From Photobacterium atrarenae (GTDB taxonomy: Bacteria > Pseudomonadota > Gammaproteobacteria > Enterobacterales > Vibrionaceae), in assembly GCF_024380015.1 (NCBI RefSeq), contig NZ_CP101509.1, positions 1,674,001 through 1,738,000 of the forward strand: a stretch of DNA of 64,000 nucleotides, given 5' to 3'. The translations under genes and the position numbers were made by a program. The notes below the pieces were generated by a model. That model saw nothing but the letters and a program-made list of their open reading frames with translations, was not told the DNA's origin and did not search any database. Positions 7,854 through 17,344 of the stretch are shown piece by piece (position 1 is the first letter of the stretch; each line of letters starts with the position of its first letter).

Positions 7854-8363
7854 GTGGAAGTCAGGTTGGGAAGACTGTCGGATGTCAGGTGCATCACTGA
7901 TATCTTTAATTACTACATTGAACATACCAATGCTCGTTTCGAGACGGCGCTGCTATCTTATGAGAATCGACAAGCGTGGTTTTCTCAGTTTGCTGGCGAT
8001 TCCAAGCATCAACTTTTTGTAGCGGTTGAAAATGAGAATATCTTAGGCTTTGCGTGCTCACAGCCATACAGAGCAACGTCGGCATTTGAAGATACGGTTG
8101 AAGTTACAATTTATCTGGCTCCTGAAGTAAAAGGAAAAGGGGTCGGTACGCTTCTGTATTCCAAGTTGTTCGAAACACTCGCTGAACAGGGTGTTCATCG
8201 TGCTTTGTCTGGCATCGCGCTGCCAAATGATGCCTCACTAGTGCTGCACAAGCGTTTTGGTTTCAGGGAAGTGGGTGTGTTTCAAGAGTATGCGAAGAAA
8301 AATGGTCAGTACATTAATTCGATGTGGCTGGAAAAAGCGTTTGACGTTGAGTTCGCTCGATAA
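7854..8363 (+). CDS. GNAT-family N-acetyltransferase (PAT-like)
   Basis: A 169-residue protein, start GTG 7854 with AAGGAAG upstream. The fold is the GNAT domain: N-terminal VRLGRLSDVRCITDIFNYYI, the acetyl-CoA motif A VTIYLAPEVKGKGVGTLLY (Q/R-x-x-G-x-G/A type) and motif B with HKRFGFREVGVF. The closest family type is phosphinothricin/methionine-sulfoximine acetyltransferase. It would acetylate a small amine; whether that detoxifies a drug is open. It is a single gene between the HAD gene and a small unknown gene. Confidence 0.8.
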   Translation: MEVRLGRLSDVRCITDIFNYYIEHTNARFETALLSYENRQAWFSQFAGDSKHQLFVAVENENILGFACSQPYRATSAFEDTVEVTIYLAPEVKGKGVGTLLYSKLFETLAEQGVHRALSGIALPNDASLVLHKRFGFREVGVFQEYAKKNGQYINSMWLEKAFDVEFAR

Positions 8364-8569
8364 CAATAGGGGAGCGCAGTTAGCAGCCATCCTGATAGGT
8401 TGACACCATGCTTTGTGTAGCAAGTATGCTGACAATGAACTGATTGCTCGTATGATATTGGTTGTGTGAGAATGGTCCGAGATATTATCATGACTGATGG
8501 TTTGCGTTGAATCTGTGGCTATCCGATCTTTTTTAAATTTATGTTTATAACCATGGATGATGTGATTTT

Positions 8570-8863
8570 ATGAGTAAATTTCAGTTCTTTTGTAAGCCGA
8601 GCACAAACCGGCAAGCGTTTACTTTTTTGAACTCGGCATCTGAGACCTTCCTGCAAGAAAAGGAACAATTGTTAGCACAAGGGTTTGAAGTCGAGAATGA
8701 ATTCATTTATGCCGATACCGAATCTGAAGCCGTCGAGAAATTTAAGTCCGATTACCTCTGGGCGATTGAGGAGTATACGATATCAAACCCTGCGTCCGGT
8801 GTATTTTATCAACTGGTTCAGTTAGCTAAATATATTTCCAGCATCTTCCGGAAAAGGAAGTGA
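8570..8863 (+). CDS. Small hypothetical protein (97 aa)
   Basis: I do not recognise this protein. It is 97 residues, acidic in the middle (ADTESEAVEKFKSDY) and basic at the end (FRKRK), with a hydrophobic amphipathic stretch near residues 78-92 that could attach to the membrane. The start at 8570 follows a weak ribosome site. Composition matches the neighbouring accessory genes rather than the housekeeping genes after 9567. Confidence 0.5.
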   Translation: MSKFQFFCKPSTNRQAFTFLNSASETFLQEKEQLLAQGFEVENEFIYADTESEAVEKFKSDYLWAIEEYTISNPASGVFYQLVQLAKYISSIFRKRK

Positions 8864-9019
8864 TGCTACGCACTTGGCACAGGCTTTTCGTTGTCCAGTT
8901 GCCATGAATTATATCGCTTGGGCCTGAACGGTCGTGCTGCTTTGGTTTGAAATTGTTGTGGTATGGTGCCTTTGGCTACTGATCTTTGGCGATATATGCT
9001 GTGCAACACAGAGGTGGAA

Positions 9020-9394
9020 ATGGATATTTTAATAGAACAGGAAGTGGCGCTGCATCAATTCGAAACTCGCCAAAATAGAGATGAAGTGGCCCGGTTGATT
9101 CACCCCAGTTTTAGGGAAGTCGGCCGATCAGGCACAAGTTTTGATTTCAATAGCATTCTTGAAATGATGACGGAAGAGCAGGCTTCTAGCGGTTATATTC
9201 ATTCACAGGATTTTGAGCTCATTCAACTGGAAGCCTCAGTATATTTACTGCTTTACAAATCAGCCTGGGTGGATGAGGCTGGGAATGCAGGTCACTTTTC
9301 TAAGCGATCTTCCATTTGGTCATTTACAGGTGAAAACTGGCAGTTGAAGTACCATCAGGGGACGCCTTGCGAAGAGTTTGAATTTTTCCCTTAA
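9020..9394 (+). CDS. NTF2-like/DUF4440-type protein
   Basis: The start is placed at ATG 9020 after GAGGTGGAA, giving 124 residues. The order EQEVALHQFETRQNRDEVARLIHPSFREVGRSG, a beta stretch and WSFTGENWQLKYHQGTP is typical of DUF4440/SnoaL-like domains of the NTF2 fold. Such proteins are often ketosteroid-isomerase-like or of unknown role. This is the last gene of the accessory region; the next gene, rhlE, is convergent with a terminator between. Confidence 0.65.
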   Translation: MDILIEQEVALHQFETRQNRDEVARLIHPSFREVGRSGTSFDFNSILEMMTEEQASSGYIHSQDFELIQLEASVYLLLYKSAWVDEAGNAGHFSKRSSIWSFTGENWQLKYHQGTPCEEFEFFP

Positions 9395-9527
9395 CATCAA
9401 GCGCGCTGAAGGAAGGGATTTATCACACGGAAAACGGAAAGCATAGAAGTGACAGTCAGGTACTGAGGTGCTTGGTTTTGAAAGTATGCCTTTTGTGAGT
9501 GCTGTGCAAGGTTAGGTTACTGGCACA

Positions 9528-9560
9528 GAAAAATGCCGCAAGCATCAGGCTTGCGGCATT
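9528..9560 (-). terminator. Intrinsic terminator of rhlE
   Basis: AATGCCGCAAGC (9532-9543) and its complement (9549-9560) form a 12-bp stem with a 5-base loop. Read on the minus strand, the hairpin is followed by a T run at 9532-9528. It lies 7 bp past the rhlE stop codon. Confidence 0.85.
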
Positions 9561-9566
9561 TCAGGG

Positions 9567-10865
9567 TTACTTCTTCAGCTTGGTGACTTTCGTCCGGCTT
9601 TTATTCAGCACGGCACGGCGAAGGCGGGCACGGCGCTCGGCGTCAGACTGCTCGCTCGGGTTGTTGGTCCGGCCACGGCGGTCACGGAAAGCTGGCTTGG
9701 TGTGCATTTTCTCCAGCAGGGCGTCACGGCTTTTAGGCTCATAGCCTGCCAGCTGGATCCGACGAATGCGTTGTTTGATTAGGTTTTCTACCTGAACCAA
9801 CGTCAGCTCTTCTTCGCGGCTGACGAAGGAGACAGCGTGGCCTTGCTGACCGGCACGGCCGGTGCGGCCAATCCGGTGCACATAGTCTTCCGCCAGGAAC
9901 GGCATGTCGAAGTTCACCACGTGCGGCAGCCCCTGAATATCCAGGCCGCGGGCAGCCACTTCGGTGGCGACCATGACGCGGGCTTTCCCTTCCTTGAACT
10001 CATCCAGCGCGCGGCGACGGGCACTTTGTGCTTTATCGCCGTGGCACAGTACGGCTTTGATACCGTCCAGTTTCAGCTCTTTCACCAGTTCGTTAGCGGT
10101 TTCTTTGTAGTTCACAAACACCAGCACCTGTTGCCAGTTTTTCTTGCCGATCAGCTCCGACAGCAGTTCGCGTTTGCGCTCCTGGTCGACCGGGTAGACA
10201 ACATGGGCCACGGTCTCAGCAGTGGCGTTTTCCGGGCTGACCGAGATTCGTTTTGGTTTGCGCAGGATCTCATTGGCCAGTTTGTTCATCTGGCTTGAGA
10301 ATGTGGCTGAGAACAGCATGGTTTGCGGCTGGCTGCGGATATCGCTCATGATACTCCGGATGTCGGCGATAAAGCCCATATCCAGCATGCGGTCGGCTTC
10401 ATCAAAGACCAGGAATTCGAGGTTGGCCAGGCTGACATTGCTCAGATCCATATGCTCCATCAGTCGACCCGGAGTCGCGACCAGGATATCCAGACCTTGC
10501 TCCAGTTTTTTCTCTTGTGATGCCATTTTGGTGCCGCCGTAGATAGCCGCAACCTTCAGGTCGGTGTATTTGCTGTAGTCTTCAATGTTCTTGGCGATTT
10601 GGGCAACCAGCTCACGGGTCGGCGCAAGGATCAATGCGCGAACATTAAAGCGGCTACGCTGCTTCGGGGTGTCGAGGATCTGCTGGATAATCGGCAGTGA
10701 GAATGCTGCCGTTTTACCGGTGCCGGTTTGCGCGTTGGCAAGAATATCGTGTCCGCGACGAGCGTGTGGGATCGCTTGTTGTTGGATAGGGGTTAATTTC
10801 TCGTAGCCACACTCATCGAGCGCGCGCACTATGTCCTGAGAAAAGTTTTGTGATGCAAATGACAT
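9567..10865 (-). CDS. rhlE: ATP-dependent RNA helicase RhlE
   Basis: A 432-residue DEAD-box helicase with all core motifs: the Q motif (YEKLTPIQQQAI), motif I AQTGTGKT (45-52), Ia PTRELVAQ, Ib TPGR, motif II DEAD (155-158), motif III SAT (186-188), HGDKAQ, ARGLDI and motif VI HRIGRTGRAG. A basic, low-complexity tail follows (residues about 385-432, ending KVTKLKK). The short tail and sequence fit RhlE rather than DbpA, SrmB or DeaD. It remodels RNA in ribosome assembly and RNA turnover in the cytoplasm. It is transcribed alone, with a terminator just downstream. Confidence 0.9.
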   Translation of the reverse strand: MSFASQNFSQDIVRALDECGYEKLTPIQQQAIPHARRGHDILANAQTGTGKTAAFSLPIIQQILDTPKQRSRFNVRALILAPTRELVAQIAKNIEDYSKYTDLKVAAIYGGTKMASQEKKLEQGLDILVATPGRLMEHMDLSNVSLANLEFLVFDEADRMLDMGFIADIRSIMSDIRSQPQTMLFSATFSSQMNKLANEILRKPKRISVSPENATAETVAHVVYPVDQERKRELLSELIGKKNWQQVLVFVNYKETANELVKELKLDGIKAVLCHGDKAQSARRRALDEFKEGKARVMVATEVAARGLDIQGLPHVVNFDMPFLAEDYVHRIGRTGRAGQQGHAVSFVSREEELTLVQVENLIKQRIRRIQLAGYEPKSRDALLEKMHTKPAFRDRRGRTNNPSEQSDAERRARLRRAVLNKSRTKVTKLKK

Positions 10866-11153
10866 TCTTTGTTCCTAAAGCAGACGGCTGAGTCTGACAA
10901 AAATATGGTCGCTGATTATAGAGGAATAATTGTAGCCTGTGGGGAGAATTTCATGTGATTGGCGGATATTTGCCCGTATTGACGGCTTTTGATGGCTTAT
11001 TGGTGCGGATTACGGTAAACCAACGGGCTTGGTGGATTATCCGGATGGTTGTGACTGCAACGGGCTGAAAGTTCAGTAATTGTAAATGAGATCACTTCTC
11101 ACCTTCATGGTTTTCGGTAACATTCGGGAGCGTTAAGTCAAAGGATAAAAAAG

Positions 11154-12533
11154 ATGGATGTAAGTCGTCGCGAGTTTTTAAAGTTATCAACCGCCATTGC
11201 CGGTGCTATGGTGTTGCCGGCCTGTACGTTGAATACGGCCCGCCAGACACAAGACGGGTATTATTATGAACTGACTGCGGAGCCGGCGACGGCGGAGCTG
11301 GTACCCGGGTATCAGACTGACGTGCTGGGTTTCAGCGGACAGATCCCGGCCCCGACCATTCGGTGTCGTCAGGGTGAAAAGGTTACCATCCGGTTCACCA
11401 ATAAGCTGAATGAACCGACGACGATCCACTGGCATGGGCTGCGGATCCCGATTGAAATGGATGGCGTGCCGTTTCTCAGCCAGCCGCCGATCATGCCTGG
11501 CGAAACCTTTGTTTATGAATTCACCCCACCGGATGCCGGAACCTTCTGGTATCACCCGCATATGAACAGTGTGGTTCAACTGGGAATGGGGCTGGTCGGG
11601 GCGATTGTGGTCGAAGAAGCCGAGCCGGTTCAGTTTGATGCTGAGCAAGTGATGCTGCTCAAGCATTGGCATCTGGACGAACAAGGTCGCTGGAAACAGC
11701 TGATGGTGCCAAGGCTTAGCGCCCGCATGGGGACGCCGGGCGAATGGGGAACCGTGAATGGCAAGCATGAGCCGACCTACGAGTTGCCGCAACATGCCAT
11801 GACCCGCCTGCGTCTGGCAAATGTCGACAACACCATTACCTATCCGATTGCGGTTGAAGGCATCCAGGCCTGGATTGTCGCGATTGACGGTAATCCCGTC
11901 CGGGAGCCGATGAAGCTGGAACAGCATAAAATCGGGCCGGGAATGCGCCTTGATCTGGCGGTTGAAGCGCCGGCAGCCGGTCAGGCGTTCCAGGTGGTTC
12001 AGATGAAAGGGCGGTTTGCATTTCCGATGGCGACCTTCCGCTCGGTCGGCTCAGATCTGGTTCCGGGTAAGCTGATTCCATCCATACCTTTGAACCCGAT
12101 CCCAGCTCCGGATCTGGCCAATGCTGAAGTACGTCACTTTGTGTTCGAATGGGAAGGGGCGGTGACGCCCGCTAGTGCGAATGGCAAGACGGTGCCGAAG
12201 TTCTGGCTGATGAACAAGCGTGCCTGGGAAGGGATGAGCAAAGCAAATATTCCGGCGCCGCTGGCTTCGCTGGAGCAGGGCAAAACCTATATCTTTGATC
12301 TGAAAAACGTGACCCAATATCATCACCCGATCCACTTGCATGGCCATACGTTTACCGTGCTGGAAATGGATGGCAAGCCAGTGGAGCCGTTCCATACTGA
12401 TACGGTGTTACTGGGGAAAAACGGCCATGCCAAGGCTGCGTTTGTTGCCGATAACCCGGGGCGCTGGATGTATCATTGTCATGTGATTGAACATATGAAA
12501 ACCGGCTTGATGGGCTATATTGAAGTCGCTTAA
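11154..12533 (+). CDS. Tat-exported multicopper oxidase
   Basis: A 459-residue periplasmic multicopper oxidase. The N-terminus has a twin-arginine signal (SRREFLKL) whose hydrophobic part ends in LPAC, so it may also be lipid-anchored. The four copper-binding blocks are intact: HWHG, WYHPHM, HPIHLHGH and HCHVIEHM followed by the Met of GLM. Relatives (CueO, SufI/FtsP-like, laccase-like) oxidise Cu(I) or phenols. No Met-rich insert typical of CueO is seen and no copper genes adjoin it, so substrate and role stay open. Single-gene unit. Confidence 0.85.
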   Translation: MDVSRREFLKLSTAIAGAMVLPACTLNTARQTQDGYYYELTAEPATAELVPGYQTDVLGFSGQIPAPTIRCRQGEKVTIRFTNKLNEPTTIHWHGLRIPIEMDGVPFLSQPPIMPGETFVYEFTPPDAGTFWYHPHMNSVVQLGMGLVGAIVVEEAEPVQFDAEQVMLLKHWHLDEQGRWKQLMVPRLSARMGTPGEWGTVNGKHEPTYELPQHAMTRLRLANVDNTITYPIAVEGIQAWIVAIDGNPVREPMKLEQHKIGPGMRLDLAVEAPAAGQAFQVVQMKGRFAFPMATFRSVGSDLVPGKLIPSIPLNPIPAPDLANAEVRHFVFEWEGAVTPASANGKTVPKFWLMNKRAWEGMSKANIPAPLASLEQGKTYIFDLKNVTQYHHPIHLHGHTFTVLEMDGKPVEPFHTDTVLLGKNGHAKAAFVADNPGRWMYHCHVIEHMKTGLMGYIEVA

Positions 12534-12734
12534 CTGGGATGTGTTGACGTTTCTGAAGGTTGCCGGATACGCCATCATATTGGTGAAAAGCACTGCAAAC
12601 ACGAACGTCAAACCGGATCTGATGAAGTTCGCTCGGTATGAGCCGTGAAAAGCCGGTGTATCCGGTATATACTGTCAGCCGGTCAGCCCAGCGGCATATA
12701 TCTGGGTTGAAAATGCGAATGTGAAGGTAGCAGC

Positions 12735-13091
12735 ATGAATTTAAAGCAAGAGCTTCAGCGAATGAATAACCGTTTGGATAAGTTACGCCGTAAACGGGCT
12801 GGAGCGAAAGAGCGGGGCGATGAGGCGATTGCCGCGCAGGCGAGTGAAGAAATTGAAACGCTGACAAAAAAACTCACCAAGGTGAAGAATCAGCAACAGC
12901 GTCAACTCGCCCAAAAAGGGACCGATGTGAAATCGCTGCCGTTCAAGCGAGCACTGACCAAAGCCGAGCAGGCTGATATGGGTAAACTGAAAAAATCTGT
13001 CAAAGGTCTAGTGGTGGTTCACCCGATGACGGCACTTGGCCGTGAAATGGGTATCACGGAAGTGACAGGTTTTGCGCCGAAGGCGTTTTAA
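12735..13091 (+). CDS. yibL: YibL family ribosome-associated protein
   Basis: A 118-residue, basic protein. The N-terminal half is a coiled coil (MNLKQELQRMNNRLDKLRRK through KVKNQQQRQL). The C-terminal half carries the conserved KAEQADMGKLKKSVKGLVVVHP and TALGREMGITEVTGFAPKAF segments that mark the YibL family of gammaproteobacteria. Family members co-purify with ribosomal large-subunit particles; the exact role is uncertain. A strong terminator follows at 13110. Confidence 0.9.
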   Translation: MNLKQELQRMNNRLDKLRRKRAGAKERGDEAIAAQASEEIETLTKKLTKVKNQQQRQLAQKGTDVKSLPFKRALTKAEQADMGKLKKSVKGLVVVHPMTALGREMGITEVTGFAPKAF

Positions 13092-13109
13092 TTATTGATA
13101 GATACTATT

Positions 13110-13148
13110 AAGCAGTGCCAGAGGTAAGGCTTCCGGCACTGCTTTTTA
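13110..13148 (+). terminator. Intrinsic terminator of yibL
   Basis: AAGCAGTGCC (13110-13119) pairs with GGCACTGCTT (13135-13144) around a 15-base loop and is followed by a T run. It lies 18 bp after the yibL stop. Confidence 0.8.
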
Positions 13149-13247
13149 TTTTGAATACTGGGCGGGTGTGCTTTGGCATGTTTGAGCAAAAGTTGACCAC
13201 CTGCCTGGTATCGTGTCCAAACTCTGTAAAGAACAAGGAACCATTGA

Positions 13248-13826
13248 ATGAAGCTGGCTGTTCTGGATCAAGCGCTGTTTGATCACCTTTACCAAGATAT
13301 CCATGAATTCCGGACAACCTTTGATCTGGATATCGAAAATCCGTCCAGCCTGGATGATCAGGCCGATACGCTGCATACTTCTCTGGCTGTTGAAGAGATG
13401 ACGGAGCTGGCTGAAGCGGATTCCTTGGTTGAGCAGGCTGATGCCATCGTCGATTCGGTTTATGTCCTGATGGGCCGTTTGGTGCATCTGGGTGATAAGC
13501 GTGTTGAAGACAATATGGGGATCAGCTACTTGATTGATCTGCTGCTGCAAATTGCACAGCGCCTGAATTTTGATTTCGTGGCCTGCTGGGATGAAGTGCA
13601 CTCAAGCAACATGAGCAAAGTCTGCCGCAATGAGCAGGAATTTGCAGATACAGAAGCGCACTATGCCAAGCAAGATGTTGCGCTGCATGCGGTGAAAAAG
13701 GGCGAATACATTATTGCCAAGTGTGCGAAAGACGTGAATTTGGACGGTAAGGTCATTCGTCAGGGCAAAGTCCTGAAGTCAGTGTATTACCGTCCGGCGA
13801 ACCTGGTGCAGCTGGTCACGCAGTAA
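13248..13826 (+). CDS. MazG/PRA-PH-like nucleotide pyrophosphohydrolase
   Basis: A 192-residue all-alpha protein. The first half has the all-alpha NTP-pyrophosphatase pattern: a helix with SLAVEEMTELAEAD (metal-binding EE-x-x-E) and, about 20 residues later, EQADAIVDSVYVLMG (E-x-x-D). A C-terminal segment of about 70 residues (KVCRNEQEFADTEAHY onward) resembles proteins annotated as PRA-PH-domain nucleoside triphosphate pyrophosphohydrolases in Vibrio. It would hydrolyse non-canonical or damaged NTPs; the substrate is unknown. Confidence 0.7.
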   Translation: MKLAVLDQALFDHLYQDIHEFRTTFDLDIENPSSLDDQADTLHTSLAVEEMTELAEADSLVEQADAIVDSVYVLMGRLVHLGDKRVEDNMGISYLIDLLLQIAQRLNFDFVACWDEVHSSNMSKVCRNEQEFADTEAHYAKQDVALHAVKKGEYIIAKCAKDVNLDGKVIRQGKVLKSVYYRPANLVQLVTQ

Positions 13827-13955
13827 TCTCGTTTTTTCAGACGACAAGCAGTGGCTCTCGATCAACCTGGGCTGCTGCTGTCTGGTTTCTTTGCTTTAGC
13901 TTGATCACAAAAGCCCGTACACTACCCAGCCTGTATTTCTTTACCATCGGGTTTC

Positions 13956-15320
13956 ATGGGCGCTTCTATCTCTAACTCTAATCATTCTTCTAAAGCATTC
14001 CCGGGCCTAGGCCGTCAGTTGTTCAACATGACCTGGCCGATGCTGTTCGGGGTTCTCTCCTTAATGAGTTTTCAACTGGTCGACAGTGCCTTTATCGGGC
14101 AACTCGGTGTTTTGCCGCTGGCGGCGCAGGGCTTCACCCTGCCAATGCAGATGGTCATCATTGGGTTACAGGTCGGCTTAGGGATCGCAACGACGTCCTT
14201 GATCTCTCGTGTACTCGGGGCTCAGGAGATCATCCGGGCCAAGCAATTAGGCGGGTTGGTTGTGCTGGTCGGGGCGGTAAGTGTGTTCCTGATTTGTGTG
14301 CTGATCTGGCTGCTGCGCGGCCCGATCCTGTCGTTGTTGAGTGCGCCGGCGGATGTGTACCCGGTGGTTGAGCAGTACTGGCCGATCTGGCTGATGAGTG
14401 CCTGGACCGGGGCCATGCTTTACTTCGCTTACAGCTTATGTCGGGCGAATGGCAATACCATGTTGCCGGGGATCATGATGATGGTCACCAGCATATTGAA
14501 CATGGTGCTCGATCCACTCTTCATCTTTTACTGGGATATGGGCCTGGTCGGGGCGGCCTGGGCAACCATTGCTGCGTTTGGGGCCGGCCTGCTGGTGGTT
14601 TTCCCGTTGGTACTGAAACGCCACTGGATGAGCTTTCACTGGCAGGAACTGGATGTGGGTGCTTCGGTCAAAGAGCTGGTTCACATTATGGCGCCGGCGA
14701 TGATGAGCCAGTTGTTGCCACCGCTGTCATCGATGCTGGCAACCAAGCTGGTGGCCGGGTTTGGCGCGGCGACCGTTGCGGCCTGGGCATTGGGCTCGCG
14801 ATTGGAGTTTTTCTCGATTGTGGTGGTGCTTGCCCTGACCATGTCGATGCCGCCGATGGTTGGCCGCATGCTGGGCGCGAAAGAAATCGGTAAGATCAAA
14901 GCGCTGGTCGGCCTGGCGGTTAAGTTTGTCCTGATCTGGCAATTGGTGATTGCGGTGATTTTATTGGCAACATCGCCGCTCCTGACCGATTTGTTGTCCA
15001 GCGAAGCATCTGTCAGTGAGATCCTGGCGATCCATCTGACCTGGGTGCCGATCAGCCTTGGTCCGCTTGGGGTCTGCATGTTGATGGTGTCGATTTGTAA
15101 TGCGCTGGTGCTGCCGATGCGCGCTTTGGTGATCTCCGGCTTGCGTCTGTTTGTCTGTTTTTTGCCGTTGTTGTGGATCGGAGCCCAGTGGGCCGGGATC
15201 CAGGGGCTGTTTCTCGGTGCGATGCTGGGGAATATCGCAGCCGGTTTGACCGCCTGGGTGCTCTATCATCAGGGGATCCGCAAAGCGAGTGCCAAATATT
15301 GCGCCCAGGAGCCGATTTAG
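13956..15320 (+). CDS. MATE-family efflux transporter
   Basis: A 454-residue membrane protein with twelve predicted helices in two similar halves, as in MatE (PF01554) pumps. The N-terminal helix holds the family-like NMTWPMLFGVLSLMSFQLVDSAFIGQLG, and the PLAAQGFTLPMQM segment follows. Such pumps use Na+ or H+ gradients to export cationic drugs. The start ATG 13956 has only a weak ribosome site. A second, dissimilar MATE pump lies at 61977. Confidence 0.85.
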   Translation: MGASISNSNHSSKAFPGLGRQLFNMTWPMLFGVLSLMSFQLVDSAFIGQLGVLPLAAQGFTLPMQMVIIGLQVGLGIATTSLISRVLGAQEIIRAKQLGGLVVLVGAVSVFLICVLIWLLRGPILSLLSAPADVYPVVEQYWPIWLMSAWTGAMLYFAYSLCRANGNTMLPGIMMMVTSILNMVLDPLFIFYWDMGLVGAAWATIAAFGAGLLVVFPLVLKRHWMSFHWQELDVGASVKELVHIMAPAMMSQLLPPLSSMLATKLVAGFGAATVAAWALGSRLEFFSIVVVLALTMSMPPMVGRMLGAKEIGKIKALVGLAVKFVLIWQLVIAVILLATSPLLTDLLSSEASVSEILAIHLTWVPISLGPLGVCMLMVSICNALVLPMRALVISGLRLFVCFLPLLWIGAQWAGIQGLFLGAMLGNIAAGLTAWVLYHQGIRKASAKYCAQEPI

Positions 15321-15486
15321 AGCGGTTCTCAAGTGATGACTGTTGCGTCCGGCTTGACCGGGCGCAGTGCTATTTGGCTGGTTTAATGAAGAAAAGATCA
15401 GGATTGGATCACACCAGAGTCAACAGCAGCGGCGTTCCTTGCTATGATGCTGACTGAAAAACAAATAGAAATAGGATCTTGAGTTC

Positions 15487-16302
15487 ATGGGCACATTTAC
15501 CATCGACAATCAAACCATGCATTTTGTGGACAGGGGCGAAGGACCGGTATTGGTTTTTGGTCACAGCTACTTGTGGGACAGCGCCATGTGGGCACCGCAA
15601 GTGGAAGCACTGAGCCAGCACTACCGCTGTATTGTGCCGGACTTCTGGGCGCACGGTCTGTCTGACGCCCCCCCGGCAAAAACCCGTAGCCTGCGTGACT
15701 ATGCCGACGACATTCTGGCGCTGATGGATCACCTGCAGATCGAGACATTCTCTGTGATTGGCCTGTCGGTTGGCGGGATGTGGGGCGCGGAGCTGGTGCT
15801 CAAGGCGCCGGCGCGTGTTCAGTCGCTGGTGCTGATGGATACTTTTATCGGCTATGAGCCTGAAGTGGCTCGGGATAAATATTTCGGTATGCTCGATAGC
15901 ATCACCGAGCTTCAATTTGTGCCTGAGCCGCTGCTGGATGTGATCCCGCCGATGTTCTTCTCACGCAACGTTAAGGAAACCAATCCTGAACTGTTCGCGC
16001 AGTTCCGCCAGCGACTGACCGAGCTGAAAGGGCAGAAAGCGGTGGACATGGCTGCGATGGGCCGGATGGTCTTTGGCCGTCGTGACACATTCGATGATGT
16101 GGAACAACTAACCTTGCCGACCTTGGTGATGGTTGGGGCGGAAGATGGGCCGCGTCCGCCGCTGGAGTCCCAGCTGATGCATGATGCGATTGACGGCAGC
16201 CAGTATACGGTGATCCCGGCTGCGGGCCATATCAGTAACCTGGAGCAGCCGGACCTGGTGACTGCCCGGTTAACGGCATTCCTGGCCGAAGCGCTCAGCT
16301 GA
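15487..16302 (+). CDS. Alpha/beta-hydrolase
   Basis: A 271-residue alpha/beta-hydrolase with the oxyanion-hole region VFGHSYLWDSAMW, nucleophile elbow GLSVGG (Ser near residue 98), acid in GAEDGPRPP (about 219) and catalytic His in AAGHISNLEQP (about 247). The pattern is close to 3-oxoadipate enol-lactonase and haloperoxidase-like hydrolases. Substrate unknown. It stands alone on the plus strand, converging with another hydrolase gene at 16373. Confidence 0.8.
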   Translation: MGTFTIDNQTMHFVDRGEGPVLVFGHSYLWDSAMWAPQVEALSQHYRCIVPDFWAHGLSDAPPAKTRSLRDYADDILALMDHLQIETFSVIGLSVGGMWGAELVLKAPARVQSLVLMDTFIGYEPEVARDKYFGMLDSITELQFVPEPLLDVIPPMFFSRNVKETNPELFAQFRQRLTELKGQKAVDMAAMGRMVFGRRDTFDDVEQLTLPTLVMVGAEDGPRPPLESQLMHDAIDGSQYTVIPAAGHISNLEQPDLVTARLTAFLAEALS

Positions 16303-16372
16303 GATTTCGTTGCGCAAGGTGGTAGCGTGGAACGCTAAGTTATCGTTCGTCAGTTATCGCTCAAAAGGCATC

Positions 16373-17188
16373 TCAGCCGGCCATGGCCTGAGGTGCCTGA
16401 TTCTGCTGAATAAAAGCGATCGAATGCTGGTTAAATTCATCCGGTTGTTCGACATTGCAAACATGGCCACAATTTTCTAATTCAGTCAGGCGACTGTGCT
16501 TGTGCTGTGTGACCATTTCTTTCACCGGTTTAATGAACATATAATCATTGCCGCCCATCAGATACAGGGTTGGGATCGCCAACTCTTTTTCCTTGAAGTA
16601 CTTCATCAGCGGGTTGACGTCCGCCGCCAGTTTGAACCAGCGTTTGAACTCTTTCTGGCACAATTTCCGCGCTTCTCGCACAAACAACAGGCGCGATTCT
16701 TTCTGGGTACGCTGCGGCATCACCACATAGGCAAACAGCTGATACAGCCACATATACGGAATGATGTGCTTGCATAAGTTTCCGGCCTGAACCAGCAGCT
16801 GCGAGCGGGTGTTCAGTCGGGTAACGGCGCCGCCCAGTACCATACTTTTCACCCGCTCCGGCGCAAGTTCTGCCAGGGTACGGATGATGATGGTGCCGAG
16901 GGAAATGCCGACAAAATGCGCCGACTGGATCTTATGATGATTGAGAACCTGGAGGATATCCTGAGTGACCGTTTTAAACGTGTACGGGTTCTTCATCATG
17001 TCCTGGAACATGGTGTTGGATTTGCCGTGTCCGCGTAAGTCCAACAGCAGTAAATTGAAATGTTGTTTGTAGGCTTTAATCTGCTTGAACCAGATAGAAG
17101 AGCTACCGCCGGCGCCATGAACAAAGACAACCCAATCTTTGCTGGACGGGTGGTGGTATGTTTTGTGAAACAACAGGGTATCTGACAT
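16373..17188 (-). CDS. Alpha/beta-hydrolase
   Basis: A 271-residue alpha/beta-hydrolase: HGAGGSSSIWFKQIKAY oxyanion region, DLRGHGKS, nucleophile elbow GISLGT (Ser about residue 97), acid in LMGGNDYMF and His in ENCGHVCNVEQPDEFN near the C-terminus. The middle has a hydrophobic helical cap (YMWLYQLFAYVVMPQ), suggesting a lipophilic substrate. The sequence differs clearly from its convergent neighbour, so it is not a recent duplicate. Function is a general hydrolase or esterase. Confidence 0.78.
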   Translation of the reverse strand: MSDTLLFHKTYHHPSSKDWVVFVHGAGGSSSIWFKQIKAYKQHFNLLLLDLRGHGKSNTMFQDMMKNPYTFKTVTQDILQVLNHHKIQSAHFVGISLGTIIIRTLAELAPERVKSMVLGGAVTRLNTRSQLLVQAGNLCKHIIPYMWLYQLFAYVVMPQRTQKESRLLFVREARKLCQKEFKRWFKLAADVNPLMKYFKEKELAIPTLYLMGGNDYMFIKPVKEMVTQHKHSRLTELENCGHVCNVEQPDEFNQHSIAFIQQNQAPQAMAG

Positions 17189-17287
17189 TGGGGTCCTTAA
17201 CTTGTCACGGCGATGCGAGATTGAACACAGCCGGGAAAGTCTAGCACAATCAGAGAAGCAGTTTTATGTGTGTTCGAGTGCGTATGT

Positions 17288-17326
17288 AAAAAGGCTAGCC
17301 CCCTTACTTGTCAGGTAAACGGGGGC
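17288..17326 (-). terminator. Probable terminator of the YgiW/YdeI-type gene
   Basis: On the minus strand, GCCCCC (17326-17321) pairs with GGGGGC (17303-17298), with an inner GTAA/TTAC pairing. After five bases comes a run of five T (17292-17288). It lies about 20 bp past the stop at 17345. Confidence 0.5.
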
Positions 17327-17344
17327 AGTGCTTTGTCTGGGGGA

